From an uncultured Peptococcaceae bacterium (lineage in GTDB: Bacteria > Bacillota > Peptococcia > Peptococcales > Peptococcaceae): a DNA stretch of 11,677 nt. Under the pieces are notes generated by a model, which searched no databases, was not told where the DNA came from, and was given only the letters and a program-made list of their open reading frames with translations. The DNA is taken from positions 1 through 11,677 of the forward strand of contig USPE01000035.1 of assembly GCA_900556545.1 (NCBI GenBank), in the 5' to 3' direction. Positions within the stretch are counted from its first letter, which is position 1; every line of letters begins with the position of its first letter. The position numbers and the translations under genes are program-made. Shown here in pieces: positions 1 to 5,199 of the stretch.

Positions 1-692
1 TATTAAAAGTTGGTACCAATGCAGCATTCCGTCCATTTGAATATATGGATGAAGACGGAAAAACTCCAATCGGTTTTGATATTGATTTAATCAATGCCAT
101 CGCTGCTGATCAGGGTATGACTGTAGAAATTCACAACCAGGAATTTGACGGTTTGACCATGGCTTTGAGCAATGGACAGATTGACGCAGTTATTGCCGGT
201 ATGTCTGTAACTCCGGAAAGAATGGAACAGGTTGATTTTACTGATACTTACTATGATGCCGGTTTGAATATTGCTGTTGCCATCGACAATGAAGATATTA
301 AGAGTGAAGAAGATCTGGCTGGTAAAGTTGTTGCATCTCAGCAGGGTACCACTGGCGCAGACAAATGTATGGAACTGCAAGAAGCCGGCGTTGTTGCTGA
401 TGTAAAAATTCTGTCTGACATCAATATCTGCATGATGGAACTGGCAAATGGTTCTGTTGATGCTGTTGTTATGGATATTCCTGTTAACAATAAATATGTA
501 GAACTGCATCCGGAAGAAACCAAAATTGCTGCTCAATTTGTAGTACCGGAAGGTGAAGAAGAACAATTCGCCATCGCTGTTGCCAAAGGCAATACCGAAC
601 TGTTGGATAAACTGAACACAGGTTTAGCCAATGTAAAAGAAAACGGTACTTTTGACGAACTGTTTGCTAAATATTTTGGTACTGGTGAATAA
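1..692 (+). CDS. Polar amino-acid ABC transporter substrate-binding protein (5' partial)
   Basis: Extracellular solute-binding protein, family 3 (SBP_bac_3). In Gram-positive bacteria these are usually lipid-anchored and deliver an amino acid such as glutamine, histidine or cystine to the membrane permease. The reading frame is open from base 3, so the signal peptide and roughly the first 35-45 residues lie outside the window; 229 residues are visible. Family landmarks are PFEYMDEDG followed by GFDIDLINAIA near the visible N-terminus, then SVTPERMEQVDFTDTYYDAG, whose Arg normally binds the ligand carboxylate, then LAGKVVASQQGTTG, and the late conserved Asp in VVMDIPV. The ligand cannot be named from sequence. 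The permease and ATPase follow at 869 and 1564, but a terminator and new promoter separate them from this gene. Confidence 0.95.
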   Translation, partial: LKVGTNAAFRPFEYMDEDGKTPIGFDIDLINAIAADQGMTVEIHNQEFDGLTMALSNGQIDAVIAGMSVTPERMEQVDFTDTYYDAGLNIAVAIDNEDIKSEEDLAGKVVASQQGTTGADKCMELQEAGVVADVKILSDINICMMELANGSVDAVVMDIPVNNKYVELHPEETKIAAQFVVPEGEEEQFAIAVAKGNTELLDKLNTGLANVKENGTFDELFAKYFGTGE

Positions 693-728
693 AAATTTAT
701 AGTTTTGTAATTTGAACAGGTTGCTGTG

Positions 729-780
729 AAAGTCATTCTGTTTTCCTGAATCCTTTTGGGAGAATAGAATGACTTTTTTA
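729..780 (+). terminator. Intrinsic terminator between binding protein and permease
   Basis: An 11-bp perfect stem (AAAGTCATTCT at 729-739 with AGAATGACTTT at 766-776) extends inward with wobble pairs to about 21 bp, with a six-base loop around 750-755. A T-rich tract follows. It sits 36 bases after the binding-protein stop. Read-through would still reach the permease, so it may limit permease and ATPase expression relative to the binding protein; that role is inferred. Confidence 0.88.
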
Positions 781-799
781 TTTTTATGCAAGGAAATTG

Positions 800-828
800 T
801 TGCCAGAACCTGGGGGATGCGGTATAAT
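800..828 (+). promoter_or_regulatory. Sigma-A promoter for permease-ATPase genes
   Basis: TTGCCA at 800-805, a 17-base spacer, and a perfect TATAAT at 823-828. It lies just after the terminator at 729-780 and 40 bases before the permease start, so the permease and ATPase can be transcribed independently of the binding protein. Confidence 0.8.
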
Positions 829-868
829 AATAAAAGATTTTGCATGAAAAAAGGGGTGCGTAAGGGGA

Positions 869-1552
869 ATGAACGATTTTTGGTTACACTTTTGGACGTT
901 AATGCCAAATCTTTGGCTTGGTGCAACCGTTACAATTAAAATTACAGCCATTGCTGTTTGTATGGGTATGATTATTGGGATGTTCATGGCACTGTCCAAG
1001 TTAAGCAAGGTATGGGTGCTGCGGATTATCTCCAATGTCTATATTGAATGTCTGCGTGGTACGCCGTTGTATGTACAGATTCTGTTATTTCACTATGGGA
1101 TTCCGCAGGTCATTCGTTCCTTTACTGGACAGCAGTTTTATTTTGATGTAATGACAACAGCCATTGTCGTCTGTAGTTTAAACAGCGGTGCGTATATTGC
1201 TGAAATTTTCCGTTCCGGGATTCAGTCCATTGATAAAGGACAGATGGAAGCAGCTCGTTCCTTGGGTATGCCGCATAGTAAAGCCATGCAGTATATCATT
1301 CTGCCGCAGGCAGTAAAACGGGTAATTCCGCCATTATGTAATGAATTTATTGTTTTGTTGAAAGATACCTCTCTGCTGGCAGTAATCGGGGTAACAGAAA
1401 TTATGAAAACAGGTCAGTTATACACATCTGTTCACATGGTTCCCTTCCCGACTTATATCGGTGTAGCCTGTGTCTACCTGATTTTGACCTTCACCATTTC
1501 CCGTGTAGTCAATTATGTAGAAAAAAGATGGCATATGAGCGGCAGTAATTAA
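869..1552 (+). CDS. Polar amino-acid ABC transporter permease (HisM/GlnP family)
   Basis: Integral membrane subunit of an amino-acid importer, 227 residues, the usual length for this family. About five hydrophobic segments are visible, the first at residues 15-42. Family landmarks are RGTPLYVQ at 63-70 and the cytoplasmic EAA loop beginning EAARSLGMPHSKAMQ at 127-141, which docks on the ATPase, followed by the LLKDTSLLAVIGVTEI segment at 163-178. The ATG at 869 is the only usable start, because an in-frame TGA lies at 845 with no start codon between. One AAGGGG (862-867) is almost on the start codon, while a second at 851-856 is 12 bases away, so neither spacing is ideal. The ATPase gene starts 11 bases after the stop and is surely co-transcribed. 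Confidence 0.95.
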   Translation: MNDFWLHFWTLMPNLWLGATVTIKITAIAVCMGMIIGMFMALSKLSKVWVLRIISNVYIECLRGTPLYVQILLFHYGIPQVIRSFTGQQFYFDVMTTAIVVCSLNSGAYIAEIFRSGIQSIDKGQMEAARSLGMPHSKAMQYIILPQAVKRVIPPLCNEFIVLLKDTSLLAVIGVTEIMKTGQLYTSVHMVPFPTYIGVACVYLILTFTISRVVNYVEKRWHMSGSN

Positions 1553-1563
1553 GGGGGACAATC

Positions 1564-2286
1564 ATGATAGAAGTAAAAGATCTGCATAAAAGTTATGGCA
1601 AATTGAATGTATTGCAGGGTATCACAGAAACCATTCAGGATCAGGAAGTTGTTTGTGTGATTGGTCCTTCCGGTTCGGGCAAAAGTACCTTTTTGCGTTG
1701 TCTGAATTTGCTGGAAACGCCAACTTCCGGTGTTATCACCATCAATGGTGTGGAAATTACCGATCCTAAAAATGATGTGAATAAAATTCGTGAAAATCTA
1801 GGCATGGTGTTTCAGCGGTTTAATTTGTTTCCGCATATGAATGTGCTGGACAATATTACATTGGCGCCGATCAAGGTGAAAGGCATGAACAAGGCCGAAG
1901 CCGAAAAGGCAGCCATGGAATTACTCAAAAAAGTTGGTTTGATAGATAAGGCCAATGCCTATCCGGATAATCTGTCCGGCGGGCAGCAGCAGCGTGTAGC
2001 CATTGCGCGGGCCTTGGCCATGCAGCCGGCTATTATGCTGTTTGATGAACCCACTTCGGCGCTGGACCCGGAAATGGTAGGCGAGGTGCTGAATGTAATT
2101 CGGGACTTAGCGCAGGAAGGCATGACGATGGTAATCGTTACCCATGAAATGGGTTTTGCCCGGGAAGTTGCCGACCGTGTGCTGTTTATAGACGGTGGTA
2201 AGGTCTTGGAACAGGGCACTCCGCAGGAACTGTTTCAAAATCCGCAGCAGGAACGAACCAAAAGCTTTTTGGCGAAAGTGTTATAG
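1564..2286 (+). CDS. Polar amino-acid ABC transporter ATP-binding protein (GlnQ/HisP family)
   Basis: Cytoplasmic ATPase that powers the importer, 240 residues, full family length. All nucleotide-binding motifs are intact: Walker A GPSGSGKST at 34-42, Q-loop Gln84 in MVFQRFNLFPH, ABC signature LSGGQQQRVAIARA at 137-150, Walker B IMLFDE at 157-162, D-loop SALD at 165-168, and switch histidine His194 in VTHEMGFA. The QRFNLFPHMNVLDNI stretch is typical of the amino-acid subfamily. A strong AAGGGGG site precedes the ATG. The gene follows the permease closely and ends the unit, with a terminator 25 bases after its stop. The partners are the permease at 869 and the binding protein at 1-692. Confidence 0.97.
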   Translation: MIEVKDLHKSYGKLNVLQGITETIQDQEVVCVIGPSGSGKSTFLRCLNLLETPTSGVITINGVEITDPKNDVNKIRENLGMVFQRFNLFPHMNVLDNITLAPIKVKGMNKAEAEKAAMELLKKVGLIDKANAYPDNLSGGQQQRVAIARALAMQPAIMLFDEPTSALDPEMVGEVLNVIRDLAQEGMTMVIVTHEMGFAREVADRVLFIDGGKVLEQGTPQELFQNPQQERTKSFLAKVL

Positions 2287-2310
2287 AGATAAACAAATAG
2301 ATATTCCAAT

Positions 2311-2348
2311 AAAAACTGTCATTGTTATAATGGCAGTTTTTTGTTTTT
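2311..2348 (+). terminator. Intrinsic terminator of the amino-acid transporter unit
   Basis: A 13-bp stem (left arm 2311-2323, right arm 2329-2341, one G-U pair) around a five-base loop GTTAT, ending in a T-rich run. It lies 25 bases after the ATPase stop. The A-tract on the left arm could also make it work weakly on the other strand. Confidence 0.88.
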
Positions 2349-2410
2349 CTATTATTTGGTGTGAAAGAAGCCTAAACAATCTCCCGACGATGGAGCATTG
2401 CAAACAAAAA

Positions 2411-2426
2411 TGTTTCACGTGAAACA
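2411..2426. other. parS: parS centromere-like site (ParB/Spo0J binding)
   Basis: TGTTTCACGTGAAACA is a perfect 16-bp palindrome and an exact match to the bacterial parS consensus TGTTNCACGTGAAACA. The symmetry extends one base each side, to 18 bp. ParB (Spo0J) loads and spreads from such sites to drive origin segregation and to recruit SMC condensin. parS sites cluster around the replication origin in most bacteria, so this window is probably origin-proximal. It lies in non-coding DNA, so coding constraint does not explain it. A 16-bp exact match is very unlikely by chance in a window this size. Confidence 0.92.
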
Positions 2427-2558
2427 TAATTATTAACCAAATATAATCGTAAAGAGGGGGATGGCGCTGCTTTTGTGAGCGTGAATCAATAAAATGCTGT
2501 ATGCGCAGGTATATTTCCTGAAAAATAGTACACACTAAAATCAGGAGTGTAATTTGCA

Positions 2559-2633
2559 ATGGAAGATGCAAACAAAGAAGTACTTGATTTTGTCTATCAG
2601 AATATACAGATGGACAAAAAAATACCAGCTTAA
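2559..2633 (+). pseudogene. 24-codon ORF, possible truncated gene start
   Basis: The ORF reads MEDANKEVLDFVYQNIQMDK and then KIPA before TAA. An AGGAG lies 11 bases upstream, a slightly long spacing. The N-terminus has the amphipathic, helical look of a real protein start, but the frame closes inside the left arm of the hairpin at 2618-2668. After the hairpin, about 40 codons downstream, a short open stretch (LLKAGITMLVFD, around 2724-2760) could be another piece of the same gene. I do not recognise the family with confidence. It may be an internally deleted gene, a short leader ORF, or chance. Confidence 0.3.
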
Positions 2634-2668
2634 GCGGCAGTTCCGATGCCGTGCAAGCTGGTATTTTT
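2618..2668. terminator. Long bipartite hairpin, possible bidirectional terminator
   Basis: A 14-bp perfect stem (2618-2631 with 2655-2668, core ATACCAGCTT/AAGCTGGTAT) is followed, after a two-by-two internal bulge, by a second stem GCGGCA/TGCCGT (2634-2639 with 2647-2652) and a seven-base loop. The outer arms carry five A and five T residues, so it could terminate on either strand. No intact gene ends into it from either side. It could instead be a small inserted palindromic element. Confidence 0.65.
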
Positions 2669-2681
2669 CTGCAAAGTTGCA

Positions 2682-2698
2682 AGAATTCACTGAATTCT
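2682..2698. repeat. Perfect 17-base palindrome (operator-like)
   Basis: AGAATTCA, a central C at 2690, then TGAATTCT: 8-bp arms with no mismatch. Allowing one bulged G at 2699, the symmetry continues with TGCA on each side. It looks like a protein-binding dyad or a short hairpin without a T-tract. No promoter adjoins it and no regulator can be assigned. Confidence 0.4.
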
Positions 2699-2853
2699 GT
2701 GCATGTGGTGGGTAATACTGACTTGCTGAAGGCCGGTATTACAATGCTTGTGTTTGATTGAAAAGATATACGGATGGTGTATCCTGCACACAACGATCTG
2801 ATATTTTGCGCTCCTACATACAAAACGGCAGTTTATTGTATGCTGACCAGATT

Positions 2854-2911
2854 TTGCTGGTACGTATCTTGTGTTTATATAATACTATAATAGTTAGCTA
2901 TAGTCAACTAT
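2854..2911 (+). promoter_or_regulatory. Promoter candidate with overlapping dyad operator
   Basis: TTGCTG at 2854-2859, an 18-base spacer and TATAAT at 2878-2883 form a plausible sigma-A promoter; a second TATAAT at 2886-2891 lies just after. Immediately downstream, at the expected start of transcription, 2890-2911 is a 22-bp imperfect palindrome centred on CTATAG: arms ATAGTTAG and TCAACTAT, 18 of 22 bases symmetric. A repressor bound here would block initiation. The layout resembles MarR-type operators, but the regulator is unknown. The next gene is sigV, about 170 bases on. Confidence 0.4.
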
Positions 2912-2944
2912 AAAAAGCAGAAACGAATTATAAGGAAAATTGTT

Positions 2945-2973
2945 AGAAACAATTAGCAAAAAACGGGTATAAT
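2945..2973 (+). promoter_or_regulatory. Proximal sigV promoter candidate
   Basis: A perfect TATAAT at 2968-2973 lies 109 bases before the sigV ATG. No good sigma-A -35 box lies at normal spacing. However, GAAAC at 2946-2950 followed by 15 bases and GGTA at 2966-2969 resembles the ECF-type promoter pattern (GAAAC, about 16 bases, CGTA/CGTC) used by SigV for its own gene. Autoregulation is therefore possible, but the match is imperfect. Confidence 0.35.
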
Positions 2974-3081
2974 AGATATGGAAAAACAGCACGGCATTAT
3001 TTTTAGAAAAAAACAGGCCGAATGAAACTTTCTTTTGCTAGGATCTATCTAACTCAATGCAGCTGTGAAGGAGGAATCAAA

Positions 3082-3570
3082 ATGAAAGAAAAAAATGAAG
3101 TATTGATAGAAGCGCAATTAATTGCCGATTATAAAAAGTTATACAGGCTAGCCTATAGTTATGTGCACAATGAAAACGACGCGCTGGATATTGTACAGGA
3201 AAGCGCGTACAAAGCAATTAAAAACAGTCAGTCCTTAAAGAATCCCCAATATGTGGGAACATGGCTTTACCGGATTGTCATCAATGAATCCATCAGCTTT
3301 TTGCGCAAGCATAAGCAGCAGATGGTGGAGCTGTATGAAGCTGACGGCGAAACGGAGGATCAATATACCGATTTTGATTTACGGCAGGCATTGAATAGCC
3401 TGGACCCTTTGGATAAAACAGTGGTGGTGCTGCGATTTTTTGAAGGTATGCAGCTGAACCAGATTGCCGAGGCGATGGATGAAAATCTGAATACAGTAAA
3501 GAGCAGATTGTATCGCTCATTAAAGAAACTAAAATTATCTTTGGCGAAAGAAGGAGTGGATTCCATATGA
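3082..3570 (+). CDS. sigV: ECF RNA polymerase sigma factor, SigV type
   Basis: Extracytoplasmic-function sigma factor of 162 residues, close in length and wording to Bacillus subtilis SigV, which turns on lysozyme-resistance genes. Region 2 covers about residues 17-80, with DALDIVQES at 33-41 (core and -10 binding) and TWLYRIVINESISFLR at 60-75. Region 4 covers about 104-152, with LRFFEGMQLNQIAEAM at 117-132 and the recognition helix NTVKSRLYRSLKKL at 137-150. I chose the ATG at 3082 because a perfect AAGGAGG (3068-3074) sits seven bases upstream; the frame is open back to 3022, but that start has no such site and adds 20 unrelated residues. The stop overlaps the rsiV start (ATGA), implying translational coupling, so sigma factor and inhibitor are made together. 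Confidence 0.9.
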   Translation: MKEKNEVLIEAQLIADYKKLYRLAYSYVHNENDALDIVQESAYKAIKNSQSLKNPQYVGTWLYRIVINESISFLRKHKQQMVELYEADGETEDQYTDFDLRQALNSLDPLDKTVVVLRFFEGMQLNQIAEAMDENLNTVKSRLYRSLKKLKLSLAKEGVDSI

Positions 3571-4439
3571 ACAGACAGGAGCAGATGGATATGTTAAAAC
3601 AGGAATATCAACAGATAGAGGTGCCGGAGGAAGCACTGACCCGATTACAGGCCGGTATTCGCAAGGCAAAGCAGGAACAATCTGCAAAAAAACCTGTGAG
3701 AGGCAGACACTTGGCGCAATGGGCAGCCGCAGCGGCTGTATTGACTCTGGTGGCGGTGCCCAATATCAGTCCGCAGGCAGCTGTGGCCATGTCCGATATC
3801 CCTGTGCTGAAGCAAGTGGTGGAGATTGTCACCTTTCATAAATATGAGCAGGCAGATGATAGTGGAAATTATCTGGCCCATGTAGAAACACCGCAGCTGG
3901 AAGCCCAGGGCGATGCCAAGCTGCAGAGCAGTGTGGGCGAAATCAATGGGCAGATGCAGACCTATGCCAATCAGATGATTGCTCAGTTTGAGCAGGAAAT
4001 GGAGCAGCAGGGCGGTGTGTACGGATTGGACATTGGTTACACTGTTGTGACTGATACCGATCAGTGGTTCGCTTTGGAGGTCAGTACGGTAGAAACCATG
4101 GCAAGCGGAGCCGAAACGTTAAAATATTATAATCTGAACAAAGAAACAGGCGCCTATATGCAGCTGGCTGATTTATTTCCGCAGGACGTAGATTATGTGG
4201 CAGCAATCAGCGCCCAAATTAAAGAACAGATGCTGCAGCGTATGGCTGAAGATGAAAATCAGGTTTATTTTATCAACAGTGATATGCCTGAAACTGATTT
4301 CAAACAAATTGCAGCGGACCAGAGTTTTTATATCAATCAGCAGGGACAGCTGGTCATTGCCTTTGATGAGTATGAGGTTGCACCCGGTTCCATGGGAGCG
4401 CCGCAGTTTATTGTGGATATGACAGCATTGCAGAAATAA
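3567..4439 (+). CDS. rsiV: Anti-sigma factor RsiV-type, lysozyme-sensing DUF3298 protein
   Basis: Single-pass membrane anti-sigma factor, 290 residues; the B. subtilis protein is about 285. Residues 1-47 are cytoplasmic and would hold the sigma factor. A hydrophobic segment spans about 49-74 and ends in AVA at 72-74, a good signal-peptidase site. In the B. subtilis family, lysozyme binding lets signal peptidase cleave there, after which an intramembrane protease frees the sigma factor. The extracellular part has a DUF4163-like region (about 105-185) and a DUF3298 domain (about 190-285). The closing block VIAFDEYEVAPGSMG at 263-277 is nearly identical to what I recall of B. subtilis RsiV, as is YTVVTDT at 158-164. 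It overlaps sigV by four bases and is followed by a terminator. No O-acetyltransferase gene (oatA-like target) lies in the window. Lysozyme as the signal here is inferred from the family. Confidence 0.88.
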   Translation: MNRQEQMDMLKQEYQQIEVPEEALTRLQAGIRKAKQEQSAKKPVRGRHLAQWAAAAAVLTLVAVPNISPQAAVAMSDIPVLKQVVEIVTFHKYEQADDSGNYLAHVETPQLEAQGDAKLQSSVGEINGQMQTYANQMIAQFEQEMEQQGGVYGLDIGYTVVTDTDQWFALEVSTVETMASGAETLKYYNLNKETGAYMQLADLFPQDVDYVAAISAQIKEQMLQRMAEDENQVYFINSDMPETDFKQIAADQSFYINQQGQLVIAFDEYEVAPGSMGAPQFIVDMTALQK

Positions 4440-4465
4440 ACGTTTGATATATTGGCTGTAACATG

Positions 4466-4516
4466 AAACAGAATCTTGTTTGTTGCCTAAACGGCTCGGA
4501 CAGATTCTGTTTTTTT
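4466..4516 (+). terminator. Intrinsic terminator of sigV-rsiV
   Basis: An 11-bp perfect stem AAACAGAATCT (4466-4476) with AGATTCTGTTT (4502-4512), a 25-base loop with minor internal pairing, and a run of seven T residues at 4510-4516. It lies 27 bases after the rsiV stop. Confidence 0.85.
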
Positions 4517-4599
4517 GCGGGCAAGGGTAAAATAAACCGAGATAAAACGGTTTGGCAACAATTTTAGCTAATTTTGATTAAAATAATAAAAGTATGCTA

Positions 4600-4628
4600 T
4601 TGAATTTTGACGATAAATTTGTTATACT
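4600..4628 (+). promoter_or_regulatory. Sigma-A promoter of the MarR gene
   Basis: TTGAAT at 4600-4605, a 17-base spacer and TATACT at 4623-4628, 32 bases before the MarR start codon. Its position also rules out the upstream in-frame ATG at 4594 as the protein start. Any self-repression by the MarR protein would act here, but I see no convincing dyad over the boxes. Confidence 0.75.
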
Positions 4629-4659
4629 ATGGTTTAGAAAGCAAGGGGGAGGGCAAACA

Positions 4660-5082
4660 ATGGAACAAAATTCTTGCGGTGCATTGATCAAGCAAATTCA
4701 TGATGCCATGGAACGGCGGGCCAATTATGCCATGCGAGAGCAAGATTTGACCATGGCGCAAACAGGTGCTTTGCTGATACTGAATGAACGGGCGGAAAAA
4801 GAGGCTTCGCTGAAAGAACTAGAACGGGAACTGCACGTTGCCCAGTCCACTGCAGCAGGTATTGTCTCCCGTTTAGAAAAAAAAGGCTTTGTTATCAGTT
4901 TTAGCGATGCTGTTGATAAGCGGGTAAAGATAGTGCGGATTACGGAACAGGGAGAATTGTGCTGTCAAAACGCCTACAGAGATATGCTGCAGGCAGAGAA
5001 CCAGCTTTTGTCAGGATTAACAGAAACGGAACGGGCGATTTTCTGTACTCTGCTGAAGAAGGTTCGGGATACGTTAGAGTAA
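4660..5082 (+). CDS. MarR-family transcriptional regulator
   Basis: Winged-helix dimeric repressor of 140 residues, typical MarR size. These proteins usually release DNA when they bind drugs or phenolic compounds. The N-terminal and C-terminal helices (about 1-28 and 105-138) would form the dimer. The reader domain includes LTMAQTGALLIL, the recognition region ELHVAQSTAAGIVSRLEKKG at about 65-84, and the wing DAVDKRVKIVRITEQG at about 89-104, with the conserved D-x-R pattern as DKR. I chose ATG 4660 because AAGGGGGAGG lies about seven bases upstream; the frame is open to 4594, but that start lies upstream of the promoter. The next gene is a MATE exporter, the same arrangement as mepR-mepA in Staphylococcus, so exporter control is the likely job. 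A near-perfect 30-bp dyad at 5151-5180 is the candidate operator. Confidence 0.9.
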   Translation: MEQNSCGALIKQIHDAMERRANYAMREQDLTMAQTGALLILNERAEKEASLKELERELHVAQSTAAGIVSRLEKKGFVISFSDAVDKRVKIVRITEQGELCCQNAYRDMLQAENQLLSGLTETERAIFCTLLKKVRDTLE

Positions 5083-5105
5083 GGGTTGGTCATAACTGTG
5101 GGTAG

Positions 5106-5133
5106 GGCTCTGTTGTGTTTTTTATGCAGAGCC
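5106..5133. repeat. Inverted repeat after the MarR gene
   Basis: GGCTCTG (5106-5112) and CAGAGCC (5127-5133) form a 7-bp stem around a 14-base T-rich loop. There is no T-tract after the right arm, so it is a poor terminator on the + strand. It may attenuate read-through from the MarR gene into the exporter, or have no role. Confidence 0.35.
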
Positions 5134-5150
5134 TGTATGATTAACTATAT

Positions 5151-5180
5151 TAACAGCATGATATTGATATGATGCTGTTA
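5151..5180. promoter_or_regulatory. Near-perfect 30-bp dyad upstream of MATE gene, candidate MarR operator
   Basis: Arms TAACAGCATGATAT (5151-5164) and ATATGATGCTGTTA (5167-5180) are symmetric about the two central bases TG, with 13 of 14 positions paired; the exception is G5160/G5171. No T-tract follows, so it is not a terminator. It ends 20 bases before the MATE start codon, just ahead of the AGAGGAGG ribosome binding site. A TATATT at 5146-5151 directly abuts the left arm and could be a -10 box, though no clear -35 box is present. Position and symmetry fit an operator for the adjacent MarR repressor; that assignment is inferred. Confidence 0.55.
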
Positions 5181-5199
5181 TTTAAGAGGAGGAAGTTAT

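Larger units (their letters stand above)
2287..3081. other. Gene-poor intergenic region with parS, remnant and dyads
   Basis: About 790 bases between the transporter ATPase and sigV with no intact gene on either strand. It contains, in order, the transporter terminator, a perfect parS palindrome (2411-2426), a 24-codon ORF (2559-2633) running into a long hairpin (2618-2668), a 17-base palindrome (2682-2698), a promoter-plus-dyad candidate (2854-2911), and a second TATAAT box (2968-2973) ahead of sigV. A long minus-strand open frame covers 2281-2823 but crosses two terminator hairpins and parS and shows no recognisable protein character. The region looks like decayed sequence retaining regulatory or chromosome-organisation sites. 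Confidence 0.7.

Noticed and set aside
87..566. 159-codon minus-strand open frame inside the binding-protein gene
   Set aside because: It is the antisense shadow of a well-matched SBP_bac_3 gene, with composition typical of a shadow frame (rich in Phe, Asn, Ile, Ser).
2281..2823. 180-codon open frame on the minus strand
   Set aside because: It crosses two hairpins and the parS palindrome, has no ribosome binding site I can see, and the translation (rich in Cys, Ile and Ser without domains) does not look like a protein. It is most likely a chance open frame.
3022..3081. Upstream ATG extending SigV by 20 residues
   Set aside because: No good ribosome binding site at 3022, while a perfect AAGGAGG serves 3082, and the extra residues do not belong to the family.
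4607..4628. TTGACG as -35 box for the MarR gene
   Set aside because: Only 10 bases separate it from TATACT. TTGAAT at 4600 gives the normal 17.
4594..4659. Upstream ATG extending the MarR protein by 22 residues
   Set aside because: It lies before the promoter boxes at 4600-4628, and the ribosome binding site AAGGGGGAGG clearly serves 4660.
5106..5133. Terminator between MarR and MATE genes
   Set aside because: The stem is only 7 bp, the T residues are in the loop rather than after the stem, and nothing T-rich follows. Kept only as an inverted repeat.
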